NCBI RefSeq assembly: GCF_040802235.1 | Contig: NC_133166.1 | Span: 112,606,991-112,670,990 of the forward strand | Length of the DNA: 64,000 nucleotides | From: Manis javanica | Lineage: Eukaryota > Chordata > Mammalia > Pholidota > Manidae | Reading direction: 5' to 3' | Shown: piece after piece, positions 55,601-64,000 of the stretch | How the letters are laid out: the number at the start of each line of letters is the position of its first letter | Position numbering within the stretch: position 1 is the first letter of the stretch | Translations under genes and position numbers: made by a program | The notes under the pieces: model-generated | The model's input: only the letters and a program-made list of their open reading frames with translations | The model's database searches: none | Told to the model about the DNA's origin: nothing

Positions 55601-58600
55601 GCGGGGCAAAGACGCCTCTGCTCAGGCCAGGTGGTTGGTGCTGCCAGAGGCCGCCTTTGACTCCGCGTCGGGGTGTGGCCCGTCTCCCCCCCCCCCCGCC
55701 CTCTTGGGGTGCGCCTGCCCCGGACGGCCCGCCCCTCACCTTCCAGGCCCGGCAGGTCCTCCGAGCAACGGCCACTGGGGTTGCGGCAGGTCCTGAGGCA
55801 GGGGGCCCCACAAGGCTGGTAGTGCCATTCGCACTCCCCGCGGGGATTGTAGTAGTCACAGAACAAGGCTGAGAGCAGAGCAGGGCGCGTGAGGGTGCGC
55901 GGCCGCCCAGGCCGCCTGCTCCCTCCGCCCGACGCTCGGAACTCCTATCCCTTGCCGAGCCATCCCCTTTGCTCTTGGGGAGCCCTGCCTGGTTTGCGCA
56001 CCCGACGTGAGCGCGCACGCGCGCGGTGGGCCTCCTCCCGCCACCCCACCGCCCCCGTCAGCACCACGGACAGAGCCCGACTCACGGCAGCGGTCCGGGG
56101 TCCGCCAGGACACGCACACGCCCGCGTCGTGGCAGGCCTGCGCATAGGCGGCCACGGCAGTGCAGAAACACTCGCAGTCACCCCCAGAGTCACAGGCGCA
56201 CGCGTCCCGCACGCACGCCTCGTAGTACTTGGTGGAGTCGACCTTGGGGAGGGGGCGAGGGTCTGCTCAGCAGAGCCAATATCCCTGGCATCGAGGCGGG
56301 CACCCCGGGCATCTAGGCTCCGCCCACCTGCCCGCCTCTGCCGGCGCCTGCCCCTCTCCCTTGCTCCTGTGGGATCACACCTGGCCGCACACCAGCCCTA
56401 CCCTGTCTGTGTTGTGATCCTGTCCTGACACGCCAGGGTCTGCCTGTCTCCTTGGGGCCCCGGGCAGCCCCACCTGCACCCCTCCCTCACCAGCACGAGA
56501 GCCCGCGGTGGACCAAGCCTCGCGCCGGCCACAACCGGCAGTGCCATCCTGAGCAAGGCACCCAGAGAGGCTTCAAAGGAACAGGGACCCAGGGCCTCAC
56601 ACAGGCGTACCTGCGTTGCCCGCACACTGTTCCTATCAAGCACCCTCCTGTCACCAGGCAAGTCGCAGCCCATGAGACTGTGTTCGTGAGTGGGCACTCA
56701 AGTTCTTGTTAAAATAACAGGAAATACTTTGGGGGAGAGTCCCTGAGGCCAATCCCTGACCGACCCTCCACGTCCGTGAGGCCCAGCTGGGCTGGAGGCC
56801 CTGCTGAGGTTCCATCTGTGCTGGACGCTAGCAGGCCAGGGAAGGTAGGTTGGGGCGGTGACACCCGGGGCCTGCATGGCCCCCTGCCCGGCTTCCGGTG
56901 CATGAGGCTGTGCTCAAGGAGAGCAGTAGGGGTGCTCTGTGCCAGGACTGGGGCTCAGGCTCCTGCCTGGGAGGAGGTCCAGACAGTGTGCCGTGTGTGG
57001 TGGTCATGGTGAAGACCCTCCTCAGGATTCAGCCCAGGCCAGACCCAGCTCCAGCCAGCAGGGAGGGAGGGAAGCCCAGCCCCTGCCCCCCAACCCAGAG
57101 CCCTGCCTCTAGGCCCACCTGAGAGTGGCAGGTGGCGAAGGTGGTGCTGTGGACTATGCTGCACTGCTTCTGGGCCCAGGCCTTGCGGTACGGGTTGGCG
57201 GTGCAGGGGTCTCTGGGGGCCAGGGCATCGGGACAGGATGGGGAGAATTTCCAGCTGTTGCCGAACTCCAGCACGTCGCCCACCACGGACTGGCTCCGTG
57301 TGGTGAAGTCGTTGACGGCGTTGCCATCAAAATTCCCGCACAGCCCACAGATGCGCCCCTGCAGATGCCAAGAGAGGTGTGCCTGGAGCACAGGGCCATC
57401 CCAGGAGGGTGACTGCAGGGCACCCAGCTCCCCCTGGCAGCGTCCCTGCAGACGCTGAGGGAGGTGGGGCTGGAGCACAGGGCCAGCCCAGGAGGGTGAC
57501 TGCAAGGCACCCAGCTCCCCCCTGCAGTGCTCTTGAACTTGCAGGACCACAGGGGTGCATGGTGGGTCCTGTAGCAGACAGATGGGCAGGGAGGCACCTG
57601 CTCCCCCATAGAACTTCAGCCCCGGGGACATGGTACTCCAAGCAGGGAGACCAAAGCAAAGGGCAGTTATGGGTTTGGGCTCCACGTGCCCCTTTTCAGA
57701 ACCAGACCTTGTGGGTGGACTCACCCAAGCCCTCAGCAGACCATCAGCTGCCAGGCAGTCCTCACAGGGGAGGTCTAGGAGTAGGGGCTCTGCCCCCACC
57801 CAAGGGGGTCCCATAGCCCACCTGCCCTCACCTTGTAATCCTGGTGCAGCCGGATGAACACGCTGGTCTTCCGGTCCCAGGACACAACCACGCCACTGCG
57901 GGTCTCAATGGCCAGGTAGTTGCCCATGTACCGGACCTTGTAGGGCGGGTCTGCGCCTGGCTCCCTCTGCACCACCTTGTAGGACCCCTCACGGAGGATC
58001 AGCTCATAGCTCTGCAGAGAAGCACAGGGGAGTGGTGGCTGCAGGGAGCCACAGGGCTGGCTTCGGAGCTCAGCCCAGGGACTCTGCCATGCTCAGGTGC
58101 CTAAGGAGTGGGGCTGGCGTTGAGAATGAGCCGGGCTCCTGGCACTGTCTGTGAACGCCAGGCAAGAGGCTGGGCACAGGCAGGGGCCACAGGCAAGTCT
58201 GGCTCACGGCCCAGCATGAGACCGTGGGAGGTCATGTGGCACCTGGGGCCTCACCCCCATTCTTGCCTCCACTGACCCCCCAGTTACACTGCCTTCCTCA
58301 TGCGCCTCCCTGCCCTCCAGGGGAGGTGCTCCCCAGCCAGCAGCTAGCTCTGCTCTCTGCCCTGTGAACTCCAACCTTCCTCTGCTGGAAGTATACATCC
58401 CTGAGAGTGGTGGGCTGAACAGAGGCCCCCAAAAGGCATGTGCACGTCCTCACCCCAGAACCGCAGATGGGACCTTATCTGGGAGAAGGGACTTTGCAGA
58501 TGGGATCAAGTGTAGGATCTGAGACCAGGTCCTCCTGGCTTTGGGGGGGACTAAGTCCTATGACAGGTGTCCCTGGAGAGGACAGGAGGAGAAGGGCACA

Positions 58601-61600
58601 CGGAGGAGGCCATGTGCCGGCGGAGCAGAGCCCAGGGGACGCGACCACAGCCCAGGGATGAACGCTGGTGCCCCAGAAGCTGGGGGAGGTGGGCAGGGTC
58701 CTCCCTGGAGACACACTCACCTGGATGTTGGAGTCCTGGCTCAGAACTGCAGGAGAATGGACTTCTCTGGTTTTAACTACCCAGGCTGTGGCCATTGTTG
58801 CAGTGGCCCCAGGACACAAACAGAGCTGGAAGGCCAGAGGCCCCGGCGCTGCAGAAGGGAGAAAGTTCCCTCACCTCCAGGAAGAGCTTGATGGCCTTGG
58901 AGCAGGTGACACCTGTGGTCCCACAGGGGACGTTCTCAGTGACAATGCGGAAGGTCCCATTGGCTGTTCCGTTGCCCCCACAGTGGTCCTGGGACAGAGG
59001 AAGCAAGATGGGCCACAGCCCCGAGGGCACCTGGCCTGCAGGGGACGTGGGGGCCGCATACCTGGGCCAGTGTGTACTCGCAGTCCCCGCTGAAGCTGTA
59101 GCGCGCACCGTCGAAGGTGATGAAATGGCCGTCCCCGTAAGCCGCGCAGGTGGCCAGGCAGGCCCGGCGGCTACACTCCCACCGGCGGTTCCTGCATGTG
59201 CTACGAGGCAGGGGGCAACACCACCCACTACTGTTGCCAGCCCCCTCCCAGCTGTGACCAGGACAGGGACCCTGCCCCACCCCACCCCTCCCGAGCTCGT
59301 GAGCATTAATGAAGACGTGAGCACAGGGCACCTGGGACCCACCACCGGCCCTGTTCTGCTCCTATCTCAAGGCTCCCACAGCCCCTGTGTCTGGGCAGGG
59401 TCAGTGGCCCTGGTGTCATGTGACCAGCCCTGCTGTCCCTGGGGCACCCTCCAGAGAACAAATGAGGCCCCAGGGTTTTCCAGGGGCAGTGCCAAGCCTC
59501 AGCTCCTTGCCTGTCTCCTGCCGAGGGCCCACTGGCTAAGGCCAGCTCTGCCCATGCCCCCCGACAAGGGGCCCTGGACCCACCAGGTGTTGCAGTCGAC
59601 CCTGATGGTCTCCCCAGGCTTGAAGGCAGCCTCGTTGTGCAGACAGGGGCAGTCCTCCTCTGCCACGCAGCCCCCGCTCCCATCTGACACCAGCCCCGGG
59701 GGACAGACGCAGCCGGACACACAGTTGCTGCTGAACTGTGGGCAGGCAGGCACCTGTCAGCAGCTCATCCTGCTGCGGCCCAGGGGCGCTAAGGGAGCAG
59801 ACACCACTCAGGGGTCACTCGGGGGCCGTGGCCTCCCCGCCAACTCACACAGCCCACGTCCAGCGTGTGGCAGCTCCTGAGACACTCAGCCCCGGGCGTG
59901 CCCGCCGAGGCGTTGCTGCAGTCCAAGTACATCATGGGGGCCACACACCCTGCAGAGGGATGGCGGCTGCAGGGCCTTTGTGCCAGGACCCCCACCCCCA
60001 GGCCCGCAGAAACCCCTTCCCTCCCCCAAGGGACAGCGGGAGGGAGGAGGCACCTGTGCTCTGCAGCCGCTCGGCTCCCAGGCAGCTCAGCTTCCCTCTC
60101 ACGCACGAGCTGAGAGAAAGACCCGGTTTTGCCCGCTGCCCTTTGCCCCACAGACCCCACCCAGATCTCAGCCCTCTTGGGCAGGCACGTGGGCTTTGCT
60201 GTGCTCCCCAGGCCTCGTCAGAAGGTGAGAATGGCGCCAGCTGCCAGGGTCACTGTGGAGGCCGCAGATCCCACAGAGGCCTTCACGTCAGTGTGCAAAG
60301 GAGCGGGGGCAGTGTAGACTCGGCAGTGAGGACGACAGGCCCCCTCTGATGGTAAAGGGGCCGCCAGCGAGGCCAGGGTGGGGGATGGCCTCAAAGTGAG
60401 CACCGCCCACCGGCGGCTGGAGACAGTGACATCGAGGAGGGGTCACCCCTGCCAGCCCCTTACCACACCATGCCGTTGTCATGTACAACCTCTCCCGGAG
60501 CCACTGTGGAGCCACGGTGGTAGCAGGGGCAGGCCTCTGCTGGCACGCAGGTGCCGGCCTCATCCAGGAAGGTGCCATGCGCACAGGTGCAGCCATCCAC
60601 GGGCACGAAGGCAATGCCGCAGGTGATGTCAGCCTGGCTCAGGCTGTGGCAGGTGGGCTGGCAGCCATCTGCCACGTAGGTGTAGCTCTGGGACTTGGGG
60701 CAGCTGCTCATGTACTTGGCTGTGGGAGGGATGGGGCAACCCTCAGGTCAGTGGCTGGCAGCCCTCGAATGCTGGGGGTTATGTGGGCTGAGACTCGGTT
60801 TCCCCTTTTAGGACCCCAGATTGTGGAGGCACAAGGTTCTTGGTTGGACTGGACGAGGAGGTGCAAAGTTCTTGCCAAGAGCTTGTGGATGGGGGTTGCT
60901 GCCCTGCAGAGCCCCACACCACCCTGCTCAGAGCACAGCCAGCCCTGGACACTCACCACAGGCACCGGCCCTCCAGCCGCGGAGCAGCACACCCTTGACG
61001 GCGCAGGCACGCACGTAGGAGGACAGGGCGGCGCACATGCAGTCCTCACTCTTCTCACAGTTACACGTGTCGAACATGCAGTTCTGGGGACAGGCCATCC
61101 GGGGCCATCAGGGACCCCAGGCCACACATGGCAAGAGGCCCCCTTGCCACCCCTTGCCCCCTCCCCTCCGAGACCCCTTCCCAGGCCTGCACCAGGGACC
61201 CCGGTCCACCCAGGGCCCTCCTCTCCCTGTTCAGGGGACCCCCGCCTGGGCTGGGGGCTCAGAGACCGAGAGGCCAAGAGCATGGTGATAGAGAGGCCAA
61301 GGCTAAGGTTGGGGTCCAAGGAGGGGTCTCGGCAGGTCGCTGCAGGGTCCAGTTTGCGTTCTACACAGATCACTGGTCGTGCTACATGTGGACAACATGG
61401 ATGGGGTGGGCAGGAGTGAGACTGACAGTGGGAGGCGGCAGAGGAGGGGTGGGGTGGGTGGGGAAAGTGCGCAGCAGGGTGGAGGCACACCACCCCCAAA
61501 ATGGGAGGGTGGGCCTGGGGCTTCCACCACTTAGACATACACTCTCAGGGTGAAGTCATGTGGGTTTTAGGGCCTTATGCTTCTGGAAAGCGGCCTATGA

Positions 61601-63918
61601 GCCACTGTGTGGGTTGAGCTGGGAGCCCAGAACAGACGTAGAAGCCCTGCCCTGGGTCCTGTGACCGTGACCTCACTGGAACTGGGGTCTTTGTAGAGGT
61701 AATTAAGTCACAGTGCAGTCATCGGGTGGGCCTGACCCAGCATGACAGGTGTCCTTATAAGAGGAAATACGGACACAGACATGGGAGAGGCCAGGGCCAC
61801 GTGACCACAGAGGCAGAGGCTGGAGGGGCGCGGCCACAAGCCCAGGACTCCGGGAGCCCCCAGAGGCCCCAGGGGCAGAGGCAGGACGGACCCCCTCCTA
61901 GAGGTCTGGGAGGGAGCAGCCCTTTGTTTTGGACTTCCGGCCTCCAGGACAGGAGGGAATCAATTTCTCCAGCGTTAGCCACCCGTCAGTGGTCCATTGT
62001 TATGTCCACAAACACCCCGACCACGGTCGCATCCTCCATAGCCCAGAGGGGGGCTGACTGGCCAGCCTATGCGCCGCGGGTGGTCCTGGAGAGAGGCAGC
62101 CCCCAAGGGAGGCGTGGGGGGGGCAGCTCCAGGTGGGCAGATGGGACTCCCCGGCAGGTCAGGGGTCTCACCATGTGGAAGGGCGCGGGGTCAACAGTGG
62201 AGTGGCAGGGTGAGAAGGCGCCAGCAGGGTCGGTCAGCAGGGAGCACCAGTGCTGGGCATAGTTCTCTGGAGGAGGGGCCAGTGGCTGTCCATCACCAGG
62301 CATGGCTCAGCGGTCCTCTGCCCCCACCCATCCCACAGCCTCGCTCCGCACACAGAGCTGGACTGGGATTTGGGACCCACCCACTGTGCCATGTGGGCAC
62401 TGCTTACAGGGTGCTCTGCCTGCATGCCTGCATCTTGGGGGTCTCTCAGCCCCCCTGGCCCTGAACCCCAGTAAGATGTGAGGCCTCCTGCCGGGAAGGG
62501 CAGCAACCAGACCCAGTCCTAGGGCAACCGGAGGGCTCCCCACGAGTGAGGCTACCGTTCTCCACGCTGAGGGAGCAGGGGTCCTCGAAGCTGTTCTTCA
62601 TGTTGGGGCAGGCGGCCTGGGTCTTCCAGGTGTTGGCAAAGGCGGCGGCTGTGCCCTCCACCACACCGCTGAGGGTCCGGAAGTCGTCGGCCTGGTTCTG
62701 GTTGAAGTTCCCGCACAGGCCTGAGGGCCGGGCCTGGGCATCAGTGGAGCTGAGGTCCCCCTGGAGCCTCCCCAGGGCCGGCCCGTCAGAGAGCCCCTCC
62801 CAGGCATTGGGTGCAGAGCCTTCTGCAGCACGCCCTGGGGACCAGCCCTGTGCGAGGCTTGCTGGACGAGGGTGGCGCGGCTTGTATGCTGACCTCCCAC
62901 ACCACCCCCAGGCCGCAGGTCAGACGCCCGTTGACCCAGGCTGGGGCAGGGGTCTTGCTGCATGTGGGCAGTGGCTGCCCCCCGGTCCCCATCTCCAGCC
63001 AGACTCCCCTGACCCCTGCGTGCAGCTTGGAGCTGAGTGCCCCGCCCCCAGCCCACCGGGCCTCACCGCACATCTGGCCGTGGTAGGAGGGGTCCAGCCT
63101 GATGACCACCTGCAGGAAGGGCACCAGCTGCACTTGCAGCTGCAGCCCGAGGCCCGTCTCCACCAGCACGAAGAAGGACGTGGGCCTGAACACAGTGACG
63201 CCGGCTGCGGGGTGGGCGTGGTCAGGCCCGGGCTCCTTCCCTGGGGACCTGCCGGCAGGACCCCCGGGAGCCGAGCAGGGTACCCCCTGCACTTGGGGGT
63301 TGAGAGGGACGGCTGACGCTCCCCTGGGGGACCGCACTAAGCATGTCCCCACCGCAGCAGAAATGGAACCATGGACATCCCCACTTTGCAGGTGGGAACC
63401 TGCCGTGGGACTTTCCAGAGCTGCCTGAGGCCACAGAGAACCAGCGGGAGCCCAGCTGGCTCTGCACAGGCCCTGGGAGCAGACCACCCCCAGAGGCCCC
63501 ACCGCCCTGGGCCACGTACCTGCTGACACGGGCAGCTGGGTGTAGATGGAGTTCATGAACACCCCACCATTGGCCTGGATCCGGATGGCCTGGTGGGGGA
63601 GGTGGGGCTGTGGCCAGGGTGGGGAGGAGCCAGCCGCCTTGCGGACCTGGGGTGCCCTCCTGACTGTGCCTCCGTGTGACCCTAGGGCCGGGGGTGGCTG
63701 CCCCTGGGGCCTGAGAGGCTCGACAGGGAGTTCGAGCTCTGGCTTCCCTGTCTCCACCCCCCGCCCCAGTCCGGGGACCGTGGGTGGCATGGAGGCAGGC
63801 CCCTCACCATGCTCCCTCTGGTCACGTTGAGCGTCACCGCCTTGAGGCAGTTCTCATTGTCTGTCAGGCCACATTTCCGCAGCTCAGCCAGCACCGTGAA
63901 GTCACTGTCTGCACATTT
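42575..63918 (-). CDS. MUC5B: Mucin-5B (MUC5B), 38 terminal coding exons, 5' end outside window
   Basis: Secreted gel-forming mucin. Exons, 5' to 3': 63918-63808, 63589-63520, 63204-63067, 62720-62556, 62266-62172, 61083-60957, 60719-60464, 60109-60054, 59949-59849, 59735-59584, 59200-59062, 58988-58875, 58011-57832, 57358-57119, 56242-56086, 55868-55740, 55584-55440, 55335-55292, 55220-55023, 54804-49501, 49351-49170, 48939-48768, 48186-47945, 47597-47411, 47260-47044, 46959-46781, 46710-46641, 46383-46283, 45997-45966, 45736-45556, 45229-45125, 44989-44952, 44595-44479, 44086-44000, 43920-43798, 43631-43586, 43421-43313, 42779-42575. All phases fit, giving 10,314 nt in one frame. Residue-level match to human MUC5B outside the PTS regions, plus the position next to TOLLIP, excludes MUC5AC. 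I recall 49 exons in human, so about 11 are missing. One extra Val (CEEVDSC) arises at the 43586 junction. Confidence 0.95.
43798..45997 (-). CDS. MUC5B: MUC5B VWC-like modules
   Basis: Seven short exons: 45997-45966 (32 nt, [11 protein letters not shown]), 45736-45556 ([14 protein letters not shown]), 45229-45125 ([14 protein letters not shown]), 44989-44952 (38 nt, [12 protein letters not shown]), 44595-44479 ([14 protein letters not shown]), 44086-44000 ([15 protein letters not shown]) and 43920-43798 ([13 protein letters not shown]). The cysteine patterns (CxxC, CCGEC, NPCC) match VWC modules. The 32- and 38-nt micro-exons are supported by phase and by human alignment. Confidence 0.9.
44245..44292. 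repeat. Three-copy 16-bp tandem repeat in a MUC5B intron
   Basis: The word 'cagccccgctgtccc(cc)' is repeated three times in a row on the plus strand between the exons 44479-44595 and 44000-44086. Short, likely polymorphic, no known function. Confidence 0.8.
46283..49351 (-). CDS. MUC5B: MUC5B D4 region
   Basis: The exon at 49351-49170 starts [19 protein letters not shown]. Exon 48939-48768 begins [18 protein letters not shown]4 starts [16 protein letters not shown] and ends with [19 protein letters not shown]8-like module ([19 protein letters not shown]) and TIL-like exons ([27 protein letters not shown]) follow. GGSH replaces the GDPH site used for autocleavage in MUC2 and MUC5AC; human MUC5B, as I recall, also reads GGSH. 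The region directs C-terminal dimer assembly together with the knot. Confidence 0.92.
48290..48600 (+). mobile_element. MLT1-type LTR in MUC5B intron
   Basis: Marks in order: 'gtggtgaccccaaagacgta', 'cctcatttgggaaggggtct', 'agaccctgagatgaggtcac' and 'gggtgactcagatggccctg'. This is the MLT1 left two-thirds; the right end is degraded. Antisense to MUC5B, between exons 48186 and 48768. Confidence 0.7.
49501..54804 (-). CDS. MUC5B: MUC5B large central exon (mucin domain, 5 CysD)
   Basis: A single 5,304-nt exon, phase 1 at both ends (acceptor 'ccccacag|gtgtgg', donor 'ccgg|gtgagt'). It encodes about 1,768 residues: five CysD domains separated by Pro/Thr/Ser-rich stretches that carry dense O-glycans and give the mucin its gel and hydration properties. 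I recall roughly 10.7 kb and seven CysD in human, so this allele or assembly is about half as long. Tandem arrays are easily collapsed in assembly, so length is the least certain property. No internal stop or frameshift is present. Confidence 0.95.
49640..49957 (-). repeat. MUC5B: 41-47-aa PTS repeat after CysD5
   Basis: Two full units and a partial third of the same family found after CysD3, with cores [15 protein letters not shown] and [13 protein letters not shown]. The first unit is part of the near-identical duplicated block; later units have diverged, which marks the edge of the recent homogenisation near 49,812. Confidence 0.8.
49958..50269 (-). CDS. MUC5B: MUC5B CysD5 (near-identical to CysD3)
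   Basis: Begins [19 protein letters not shown] and ends [10 protein letters not shown]. It is the 3' copy of the CysD3 block. It is followed by a short PTS tail and the [12 protein letters not shown] segment that leads into the conserved C-terminal region. Confidence 0.93.
50447..51918 (-). repeat. MUC5B: PTS tandem array, 28 units of 16-18 codons
   Basis: Reading the minus strand I count 28 units of three related types: [18 protein letters not shown] (18 aa), [17 protein letters not shown] (17) and [16 protein letters not shown] (16). All are multiples of three bases, so the frame survives copy-number change. A three-unit block of 52 residues (156 bp) occurs three times, two of them adjacent. 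This is unlike the irregular ~29-aa units I recall from human MUC5B. Thr and Ser dominate as O-glycan sites. The plus strand of the array is very G-rich. Confidence 0.92.
52041..52347 (-). CDS. MUC5B: MUC5B CysD4
   Basis: Begins [19 protein letters not shown] and ends [12 protein letters not shown]. It is the most distinct of the five inside the exon: acidic DSDQPLPG in the first loop, and [14 protein letters not shown]. It borders the 28-unit tandem array directly on its 3' side. Confidence 0.93.
52480..52893 (-). repeat. MUC5B: 41-47-aa PTS repeat after CysD3, with aromatic core
   Basis: Three tandem units of about 41-47 residues, each starting GPSPxPxTxST and ending in a core such as [30 protein letters not shown] or [13 protein letters not shown] related set follows CysD5. 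Trp and Phe in a mucin domain are unusual, because such domains are normally poor in aromatics. Confidence 0.85.
52894..53206 (-). CDS. MUC5B: MUC5B CysD3 (near-identical to CysD5)
   Basis: Begins [19 protein letters not shown] and ends [10 protein letters not shown]. It lies in a block of about 605 bp (52749-53353) that is about 98% identical, without indels, to the CysD5 block 2,937 bp away. Relative to CysD5 the only residue change I see in the domain is Thr for Ala in the CxW segment. Confidence 0.93.
53476..53786 (-). CDS. MUC5B: MUC5B CysD2
   Basis: Begins [19 protein letters not shown] and ends [12 protein letters not shown]. It is closest to the human CysD that reads [19 protein letters not shown], including [11 protein letters not shown]. 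The WTEW motif and even cysteine spacing are intact. PTS sequence of roughly 700 bp separates it from CysD1. Confidence 0.93.
54480..54765 (-). CDS. MUC5B: MUC5B CysD1
   Basis: Begins [15 protein letters not shown] and ends [11 protein letters not shown]. It has the W-x-x-W C-mannosylation-type motif (WSDW), the GGDFETF motif and the LCC end typical of CysD. These compact domains are thought to set mucus pore size through non-covalent contacts. Its counterpart is the first, most divergent human MUC5B CysD. Confidence 0.93.
55023..59949 (-). CDS. MUC5B: MUC5B D' and D3 assembly
   Basis: D' begins [20 protein letters not shown] and continues [19 protein letters not shown]3 contains [17 protein letters not shown], with YGDGH at the position of the GDPH-like site, and a second CGLCGNF motif at the start of exon 57358-57119. 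C8 ([13 protein letters not shown]), TIL and a short 44-nt exon (55335-55292) follow. The last exon before the central exon ends in a Thr/Pro-rich stretch. D3 supports disulfide-linked multimers in this family. Introns here hold an MLT1 LTR and an 87-bp tandem duplication. Confidence 0.92.
57361..57534. repeat. 87-bp tandem duplication at a MUC5B splice acceptor
   Basis: Two copies in tandem, offset exactly 87 bp: 'gcagatgcc' at 57361 and 'gcagacgct' at 57448, 'ggagcacag' at 57385 and 57472, 'gactgc' at 57411 and 57498. The first copy begins at the acceptor AG of the exon 57358-57119, so the pyrimidine tract and AG context are duplicated upstream on the minus strand. Confidence 0.85.
58395..58800 (+). 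mobile_element. MLT1-type LTR in MUC5B intron
   Basis: A clear MLT1 start ('gtggtgggctgaacagaggc', 'ccccaaaaggcatgtgcacg'), then 'gggaccttatctgggagaag', 'ggactttgcagatgggatca' and the 'gacaggtgtccctgg' block, with the 3' end near 'aactacccaggctgtggcca'. Antisense to MUC5B, between exons 58011 and 58875. Confidence 0.85.
60054..63918 (-). CDS. MUC5B: MUC5B D2 assembly (VWD2 end, C8, TIL)
   Basis: The first visible exon starts [17 protein letters not shown], inside the second VWD domain. The CGLCGNF motif spans the 63067/62720 junction; family members use CGLCG in N-terminal covalent assembly. Exons at 62266-62172 and 61083-60957 form the C8 module ([15 protein letters not shown]). Those at 60719-60464 and 60109-60054 form the TIL module ([17 protein letters not shown]). 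The 56-nt exon at 60109-60054 is easily missed; it is fixed by phases 2 and 1 and by its match to human. Confidence 0.9.
61600..62030 (+). mobile_element. MLT1-type LTR in MUC5B intron
   Basis: Marks: 'ggggtctttgtagaggtaat', 'catgacaggtgtccttataa', 'gaggaaatacggacacagac', 'ttttggacttccggcctcca' and an end near 'ttagccacccgtcagtggtc'. A nearly complete LTR, antisense to MUC5B, between exons 61083 and 62172. Confidence 0.85.
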
Positions 63919-64000
63919 CTGACAGGGCAACACCCACTTGTGAGCTGGAGTGACTGACCCTCAATACAGGCAGGGTACCAAAGGGCTGCCCTGTCCCCAG

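Noticed and set aside
62786-63790. 334-codon minus-strand frame over MUC5B introns
   Set aside because: It joins parts of two exons through intron sequence; phase analysis gives separate exons 63589-63520 and 63204-63067.
42575-63918. Assignment as MUC5AC instead of MUC5B
   Set aside because: The D2-D3 and C-terminal residues follow human MUC5B closely, VWD4 has GGSH, and the gene is the immediate convergent neighbour of TOLLIP, the position of MUC5B.

Overview
This is vertebrate nuclear DNA from a placental mammal: split genes with GT-AG introns, a CpG-island promoter, and ancient eutherian repeats (MLT1 LTRs, old L1, L2, MIR). It carries the tail-to-tail gene pair TOLLIP (plus strand) and MUC5B (minus strand), known from the mucin cluster at human 11p15.5. 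I recognise no Alu, B1/B2, carnivore CAN, ruminant/cetacean tRNA or equine ERE SINE, so primate or rodent is unlikely, but I cannot name the species. Comparisons with human proteins are from memory.

Layout. 1-8.9 kb: intergenic DNA upstream of TOLLIP, with old L1, MLT1, L2 and MIR pieces and a Z-DNA-prone CA/CG repeat. 8.9-9.45 kb: CpG-island promoter. 9,281-30,683: TOLLIP coding region in six exons, complete, 274 aa; its 10.9-kb first intron holds a C-rich pyrimidine array and a 280-bp pure-purine repeat. About 30.7-32.8 kb: 3'UTR with candidate poly(A) signals. 32.8-42.0 kb: intergenic gap with a damaged L1 5' half and a MIR. 42,019-63,918: the last 38 coding exons of MUC5B and its poly(A) signal. 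The upstream exons (signal peptide, D1, first part of D2) lie beyond 64,000.

All 38 MUC5B exon phases agree and give one open frame of 10,314 nt (3,437 aa plus stop). The order is end of D2, D', D3, a 5,304-nt central exon, D4, VWC-like modules and a C-terminal cystine knot. The central exon encodes five CysD domains and proline/threonine/serine (PTS) stretches. It is about half the length of the human exon as I recall it and carries repeats I do not recognise from human MUC5B: 28 units of 16-18 residues between CysD4 and CysD5, and a 41-47-residue unit with a conserved aromatic core after CysD3 and CysD5. CysD3 and CysD5 lie in ~605-bp blocks that are about 98% identical, pointing to recent duplication or gene conversion.

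MUC5B is a secreted gel-forming mucin of airway and salivary mucus; TOLLIP is a cytosolic adaptor in Toll/IL-1 signalling and endosomal sorting. They are neighbours but not an operon, and nothing here shows direct co-regulation. The strongest leads are the rebuilt MUC5B central exon and the G-rich antisense face of its repeat array.
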